NCBI GenBank assembly: GCA_016791475.1 | Contig: JAEUWI010000031.1 | Span: 1-48,775, forward strand | Length of the DNA: 48,775 nt | Reading direction: 5' to 3' | Source: Candidatus Hydrogenedentota bacterium | GTDB lineage: Bacteria > Hydrogenedentota > Hydrogenedentia > Hydrogenedentales > JAEUWI01 | Shown here: positions 44,523 to 48,775 of the stretch, piece by piece | How the letters are laid out: every line of letters begins with the position of its first letter | Numbering within the stretch: position 1 is the stretch's first letter | The notes under the pieces: generated by a model | Database searches by the model: none | Seen by the model: the letters and a program-made list of their open reading frames with translations, nothing else | Told to the model about the DNA's origin: nothing | Program-made: the position numbers and the translations under genes

Positions 44523-47500
44523 GTGTTTCGGGCTGTACTATTCCTTGTCACTTTTCTTCCGCTCTTCGCGACCGCGCAGACTGTCGTTACCTTTCCGGAC
44601 CCCAATCTGGAGGCGGCGATTCGGGCAAAAATTTCCAAGCCGACCGGGGATATTCTGGACACGGATCTATCCGCAGCGACGTTCACGAGTCTATCTGCGT
44701 CCGCCAAGGGGATAACGAATCTGTCCGGGTTGGAGTATTGCACGAAACTCCGAAGGTTGGAACTGGCCAGCAATAAGATTGCCGATTTGTCGCCAATATC
44801 AGGTTTGACGGAATTGTACAAATTAGACCTGAATTCGAACGAAATCCAAGACTTGGCGCATCTTGCAAACTTGCATACGCTGGCTGATCTTTCCATCGAA
44901 GACAACAAGATCACAAGCCTGGCTCCCTTGAGCGACCTAACCGAGATGCTCTGGCTGAGCGTGGACAATAACTTGATCTCCGACCTCTCTCACATAGCCA
45001 AGCTTGAAAAAATGTTGTACCTGGGAATCTCCAATAACGCTATTCAGGATTTGAGTCCGGTGGCATCCTTCGTCAACCTTGGGGGCCTGAACGCCAACGA
45101 CAACCTGATTCAGGATTTAAGCCCGCTCAGCGGACTCATGGAATTGGGATTTCTTGATGTACACACGAACTTGATTTCAGATCTATCGCCCCTATCCGGC
45201 CTGATCGAACTTTATGAGCTCCTGATCTATGAGAATTCGATCGAAGATCTTTCCCCTATTGCAGGCTTAAAAAACATGCTGTGGTTATCGGCTTCTCACA
45301 ATCCGATAACGGATATTGGGGTAGTTTCCGAACTGCCTTTGCTTCAGGTCCTCGCTTTGGATGGGATTGAATTCGGCTCGCTCTCGCCATTGACCAATCT
45401 GGTCCATCTGACGGACTTATTTGCAGGTTCCGCGGGGATAACGGATCTCTCGCCACTGTCAGGGTTGACCAAACTCACTTGGTTATCCATTTCGAACAAT
45501 GCGATTACCGATCTCACCCCGGTTTCCGGGATGACCGCGCTGACGATTCTATCCATCGGAAACAATCAAATTTCAGACTTGAGTCCGTTGAGCGAACTTA
45601 CTTCTTTGGATTCCCTTTCCTTTTTTGTCAATCATGTCAGCGACATTGGTGTCCTTTCTGGAATGGAGAATCTTAGAAAGGTCTCGATGGGCGCCAACAA
45701 TGTTTCCAACCTTGAACCCCTGCGACACCTTGAAGCGTTGCAGGAGATATGGATTTACGACAATCCCGTTTTCGATCTGGAACCACTATATGAAAACGCG
45801 GGAATCGGCAACGGTGATATCATTTACGCTTGGCAGACCCCTTTTACACAGGAATCACTCTGTACCGCAATTCCTGGACTGCTTGGCCGCGGGGTCACCA
45901 TACAGTACACCGGAGCGTGTGGAGACGACGCGGATGGCGATGGTTTGGCTGCAGCCTATGAACGCTCAATTCAAACCAAGCCAGATATCGCGGATACCGA
46001 TGGTGATGGCGTGAACGATGGAGATGAAGTTCGCGCGGGAACAAATCCGCGAGTATCCGATGCGTCTGGAGAAGGCGAGGGCGAAGGCGAAGGAGAAGGT
46101 GAAGGAGAAGGCGAAGGAGAAGGCGAAGGCGAAGGAGAGGGAGAGGGAGAGGGAGAGGGAGAAGGCGAGGGAGAAGGCGAAGGCGAAGGCGAAGGCGAAG
46201 GCGAGGGAGAAGGCGAGGGAGAAGGCGAGGGAGAAGGTGAGGGAGAAGGTGAGGGAGAAGGTGAGGGAGAGGGTGAAGGCGAGTCTCCAGTAACCATAGC
46301 CGACCCTGCCTTGGAGGCATGGATTCGCGTCGACTTGAATATCCCCAGCGCACCGTTGTATCCAAGTGATATGGCGCGTTTGGACATGATCCAGGTGGCC
46401 GGGCTGGGCATAAGTGACTTAAGCGGTCTTGAGTATGCAACAGGCATGTGGCACCTCGACCTGGAAGGCAACAATATCGCCGACCTCGGACCACTCAGCA
46501 ACCTGACCGGTCTGCAGTCATTGGTTCTGGACGACAACGATGTGCCAGACATCGGACCCATCAGCGGCTTGACAGAGTTGCGATATCTGAAGATGAGAAA
46601 TAACCAGGTGTCGGATTTGAGTCCGCTCCTCGGCCTCTCAAATCTTACGCTGCTGGACGTCTCTGCCAACCCGATTCAAAGCATCGAGCCGCTGTCCATA
46701 TTGACCACCATCGACACACTCTCCATGGCCGATCTCGGGTTGGAGAGTGAAGACTTGAGGGCGATAGCCCTGCTGTCTGCGCTGGATTTTCTGGACGTTT
46801 CGTCGAATGAGATCGACGACCTATCGGTCGTTGAAAACTTCCCGAATCTTCGCTGGCTTGTGGCCTATGAAAATGTGATCGAGAGTCTCTCGCCGGTGTC
46901 CGGCCTGGAAGGGCTTCAGTATCTTTACGCGGGCATCAATCCTATAAAGACACTCGCTCCGGTATCCGGTTTGTTGTTGAGTCATTTGAATCTTCACCAA
47001 TGTCAGATCGAAGATCTGGCTCCACTCGCCGGCATGACGAGTCTGCAGTTGCTGAACGTCACCGGCGGAACCTTCACGGATCTCTCGCCACTGGCGGGGC
47101 TGACCAATCTCGACGAATTGTATGTGGGCCATAGCGACGCGTCGGACCTGACGCCCCTGGCCGGTTTGACCGGACTCGATGTGCTCGAAATCGAATGGAT
47201 GACCAACCTCTCCGATCTGGGGCCCCTGGCCACCTTGCAGGCCCTGCGCCAGCTCTACGCCGACGGCAATGAAATCAGCGACCTGAGCCCAATCGGGTTG
47301 TTGCCCGCACTGGATGTGCTCTATCTTCGCGAGAATGACATCAGCGATCTCAGCCCCCTCGCGGACGCGCCGAAACTGCGCTCCCTCTATCTTGATGGGA
47401 ATCAGGTCGGCAATCCTGAGGTCCTCACCGGTGTGGATACCCTGCGTACCCTGGATCTGGGGCACAATGGACTAACGAATGTGACCGCATTTGAATCGTT

Positions 47501-48775
47501 GCCGCAATTGACGAGAATTTTCTTGGCTGGCAACAACATACAGGATGCATTGCCACTTGCGGCGGCAACGGGTCTTCATAAGTTGGATCTCTCGTCCAAC
47601 AGATTTACCGACGTTGGCACGCTTCCCGCCATGGCGCAGAACGGTGGACTCCTGCTCCTGGGAGACAACGGTATCGCCGATTTGGGCCCGCTGGCCACCT
47701 ACCTCGAATCCGCGCCCGATCTGCTCGTCGAGCTGGGGAAGAATCCGCTTCCCTCAGCGGCTTTCTGCACAAGCATACCTGGTATCGAAAGTGCCGGTCA
47801 CCAGGTGTATTTCGATATCGACTGGCAGGACGACATATTTACCCCCTTTGGTAACCGGGAACTGGCGTGTTTCGAACCGGAAGGGGATCCCGATGGGGAC
47901 CACATCACCAATCTTGACGAGGTCAATCAGGGCACTAACCCAGCCGTTGCTGATGGCGCGGGTGAAGGTGAAGGGGAAGGGGAAGGGGAAGGGGAAATCT
48001 CCGTCACCGAAATGACCCCGGCCCAATTGTATTCGGGGATTGCCAGCGATATAACGATCCTTGGCGACTTCGACCTCGAAAGTCCGTTGTCAGTAGAACA
48101 GGCGGAAGCGGCGTTTGAAGTTACCTTGAATGGTGTCGCGGCGTCCTTCCGCGTGGGCGCTACGGAGGAAGGTCAGGGAAATGGCATCGCCGCGACCGAC
48201 GGGGCACTCTATTTGACCGCGCCCGGGTTGAGCGTCTCATCGCAAGATGGAGACGAGATCCCATTGGAAGTTTCGGTGCGTGAGCGCATCCAGCCCGCCC
48301 GCGTGGCGGTGCTGGAAGAGGGCCTCTCCCTTGTTCGAACCGTCTTGCTTACGGTTGGACAAGTTGGCAGCGGCACGGTGACAGTTTTGGACCCATCGTT
48401 GGATGATCACGGTCGTTATCCTGCGGGTAGTGAGGTAAGGATCTCTGTTCAAGCGTCCAGCGGACAGTCTTTCCTGGAGCGAATTCTCGTGAATGGAGAT
48501 CTGAACGAAGCGGTCGTCGTCGCTAACGTTCTGAGGCTTACCCTGACGGAAGATACGACCGTGTCGGTTCGGTTCAAAGACATTGCGCAAGGCGGCGAAG
48601 GCGAAGGCGAGGGAGAAGGCGAGGGAGAAGGCGAGGGTGAGGGAGAAGGCGAGGGAGAAGGCGAGGGAGAAGGCGAGGGAGAAGGCGAGGGAGAAGGTGA
48701 GGGAGAAGGCGAGGGAGAAGGCGAGGGAGAAGGCGAGGGAGAAGGCGAGGGAGAAGGCGAGGGAGAAGGCGAGGG
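44523..48775 (+). CDS. Giant secreted leucine-rich-repeat protein with Gly-Glu linkers (partial)
   Basis: The frame is open from GTG 44523 (AGGGAGG 8 bases upstream; a TTG one codon earlier is less well spaced) to the window edge: at least 1417 residues, 3' end missing. It has a signal peptide (cleavage near ATA|QT) and an internalin-type LRR block (about 40-430; 22-residue units with SDLSPL and LxxLxLxxNxI). A calcium-type linker ([18 protein letters not shown], about 463-510) follows, then a Gly-Glu tract (516-587), a second LRR block (about 590-1090), another DGD linker, six GE pairs (1147-1158), an Ig-like segment, an InlB-B-type repeat (about 1280-1355) and a third GE tract. It is probably a surface binding protein. 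Confidence 0.9.
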   Translation, partial: MFRAVLFLVTFLPLFATAQTVVTFPDPNLEAAIRAKISKPTGDILDTDLSAATFTSLSASAKGITNLSGLEYCTKLRRLELASNKIADLSPISGLTELYKLDLNSNEIQDLAHLANLHTLADLSIEDNKITSLAPLSDLTEMLWLSVDNNLISDLSHIAKLEKMLYLGISNNAIQDLSPVASFVNLGGLNANDNLIQDLSPLSGLMELGFLDVHTNLISDLSPLSGLIELYELLIYENSIEDLSPIAGLKNMLWLSASHNPITDIGVVSELPLLQVLALDGIEFGSLSPLTNLVHLTDLFAGSAGITDLSPLSGLTKLTWLSISNNAITDLTPVSGMTALTILSIGNNQISDLSPLSELTSLDSLSFFVNHVSDIGVLSGMENLRKVSMGANNVSNLEPLRHLEALQEIWIYDNPVFDLEPLYENAGIGNGDIIYAWQTPFTQESLCTAIPGLLGRGVTIQYTGACGDDADGDGLAAAYERSIQTKPDIADTDGDGVNDGDEVRAGTNPRVSDASGEGEGEGEGEGEGEGEGEGEGEGEGEGEGEGEGEGEGEGEGEGEGEGEGEGEGEGEGEGEGEGEGEGEGEGESPVTIADPALEAWIRVDLNIPSAPLYPSDMARLDMIQVAGLGISDLSGLEYATGMWHLDLEGNNIADLGPLSNLTGLQSLVLDDNDVPDIGPISGLTELRYLKMRNNQVSDLSPLLGLSNLTLLDVSANPIQSIEPLSILTTIDTLSMADLGLESEDLRAIALLSALDFLDVSSNEIDDLSVVENFPNLRWLVAYENVIESLSPVSGLEGLQYLYAGINPIKTLAPVSGLLLSHLNLHQCQIEDLAPLAGMTSLQLLNVTGGTFTDLSPLAGLTNLDELYVGHSDASDLTPLAGLTGLDVLEIEWMTNLSDLGPLATLQALRQLYADGNEISDLSPIGLLPALDVLYLRENDISDLSPLADAPKLRSLYLDGNQVGNPEVLTGVDTLRTLDLGHNGLTNVTAFESLPQLTRIFLAGNNIQDALPLAAATGLHKLDLSSNRFTDVGTLPAMAQNGGLLLLGDNGIADLGPLATYLESAPDLLVELGKNPLPSAAFCTSIPGIESAGHQVYFDIDWQDDIFTPFGNRELACFEPEGDPDGDHITNLDEVNQGTNPAVADGAGEGEGEGEGEGEISVTEMTPAQLYSGIASDITILGDFDLESPLSVEQAEAAFEVTLNGVAASFRVGATEEGQGNGIAATDGALYLTAPGLSVSSQDGDEIPLEVSVRERIQPARVAVLEEGLSLVRTVLLTVGQVGSGTVTVLDPSLDDHGRYPAGSEVRISVQASSGQSFLERILVNGDLNEAVVVANVLRLTLTEDTTVSVRFKDIAQGGEGEGEGEGEGEGEGEGEGEGEGEGEGEGEGEGEGEGEGEGEGEGEGEGEGEGEGEGEGE
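46068..46283 (+). repeat. Gly-Glu coding tract, 36 dipeptides
   Basis: 216 bases encode (Gly-Glu) repeated 36 times between the first calcium-type linker and the second LRR block. Codons vary between GGA/GGC/GGT and GAA/GAG, with runs of the 12-mer GGCGAGGGAGAA and close variants. Confidence 0.95.
47961..47996 (+). repeat. Gly-Glu coding tract, 6 dipeptides
   Basis: 36 bases encode six Gly-Glu pairs, mainly as GGG-GAA, between the second calcium-type linker and the Ig-like segment. Codon use differs from the other two tracts. Confidence 0.95.
48594..48775 (+). repeat. Gly-Glu coding tract of at least 30 dipeptides, cut by window end
   Basis: The 182 bases to the end of the window are almost entirely the 12-bp unit GGCGAGGGAGAA in tandem, encoding Gly-Glu-Gly-Glu. 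The tract continues past the window, so its full length is unknown. Confidence 0.95.

Noticed and set aside
46068-46283. CRISPR-like or satellite array
   Set aside because: The repeat is coding (Gly-Glu), contiguous and without spacers.
45971-46669. Minus-strand frame encoding a Ser-Pro repeat protein
   Set aside because: It is the reverse reading of the Gly-Glu tract of the LRR gene; the plus strand frame has signal peptide, LRRs and promoter.

Overview
The window (about 48.8 kb, GC-rich) looks like chromosomal DNA of an uncultured, free-living, Gram-negative-type bacterium. My best guess is Candidatus Hydrogenedentes (Hydrogenedentota) or a relative near the Planctomycetes/PVC group. This is an inference from gene content, not a marker-gene assignment: a DUF1559-type pseudopilin, a sulfatase and a sialidase, hybrid sensor kinases, a Ser/Thr kinase, and a secreted leucine-rich-repeat protein whose blocks are joined by long Gly-Glu linkers. 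No rRNA, tRNA, CRISPR array, phage or intact insertion sequence was found.

Layout. 1-1348: small membrane protein gene set among dispersed repeats, including a 53-nt inverted repeat. 1349-3235: thiC. 3236-5617: more palindromic repeats, a zinc-ribbon membrane protein, a Lys/Ala-tailed protein and a lone pseudopilin. 5869-12171 (+): birA with no ordinary start codon, a DinB-like protein, an L,D-transpeptidase, serB, a C39-like membrane peptidase, a tRNA-dihydrouridine synthase and an alpha/beta hydrolase. 12203-17643 (-): CgeB-like glycosyltransferase, SLC13 carrier with RCK_C domains, Rrf2 regulator, sodium:solute symporter. 17841-25589: cupin, DUF423 protein, bacilliredoxin, hybrid kinase plus ComEA-like protein, an unknown secreted protein, a B12-type radical SAM enzyme and a Nudix hydrolase. 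25735-33586 (+): sialidase, GT39-like membrane glycosyltransferase, a large sensor without output domain, and a secreted propeller/helical-barrel fusion. 33587-34461: IS21 remnant. 34462-37829: second hybrid kinase facing an HD-GYP response regulator with altered catalytic residues. 38149-44087: sulfatase, Ser/Thr kinase, rhodanese, GHKL ATPase and a GNAT/FemAB-like protein. 44523-end: the giant LRR/Gly-Glu protein, cut by the window edge.

Functional themes are signal transduction (two hybrid kinases, an orphan sensor, an HD-GYP regulator, a Ser/Thr kinase), extracellular glycan handling (sialidase, sulfatase, propeller-barrel protein, GT39 and CgeB enzymes) and cofactor/housekeeping metabolism (ThiC, BirA, SerB, Dus, Rrf2, bacilliredoxin).

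The most notable observations are these: birA appears to begin at ATT behind a well-placed ribosome binding site; an extended -10 word of the form TGCTA-N3-T recurs just upstream of about ten genes; the LRR protein has GE linkers encoded by a 12-bp tandem repeat and a strong promoter preceded by a perfect 20-bp palindrome; and several signalling proteins have degenerate or missing active parts. No complete known defence, secretion or biosynthetic system is present, and I make no claim of a proven new one.
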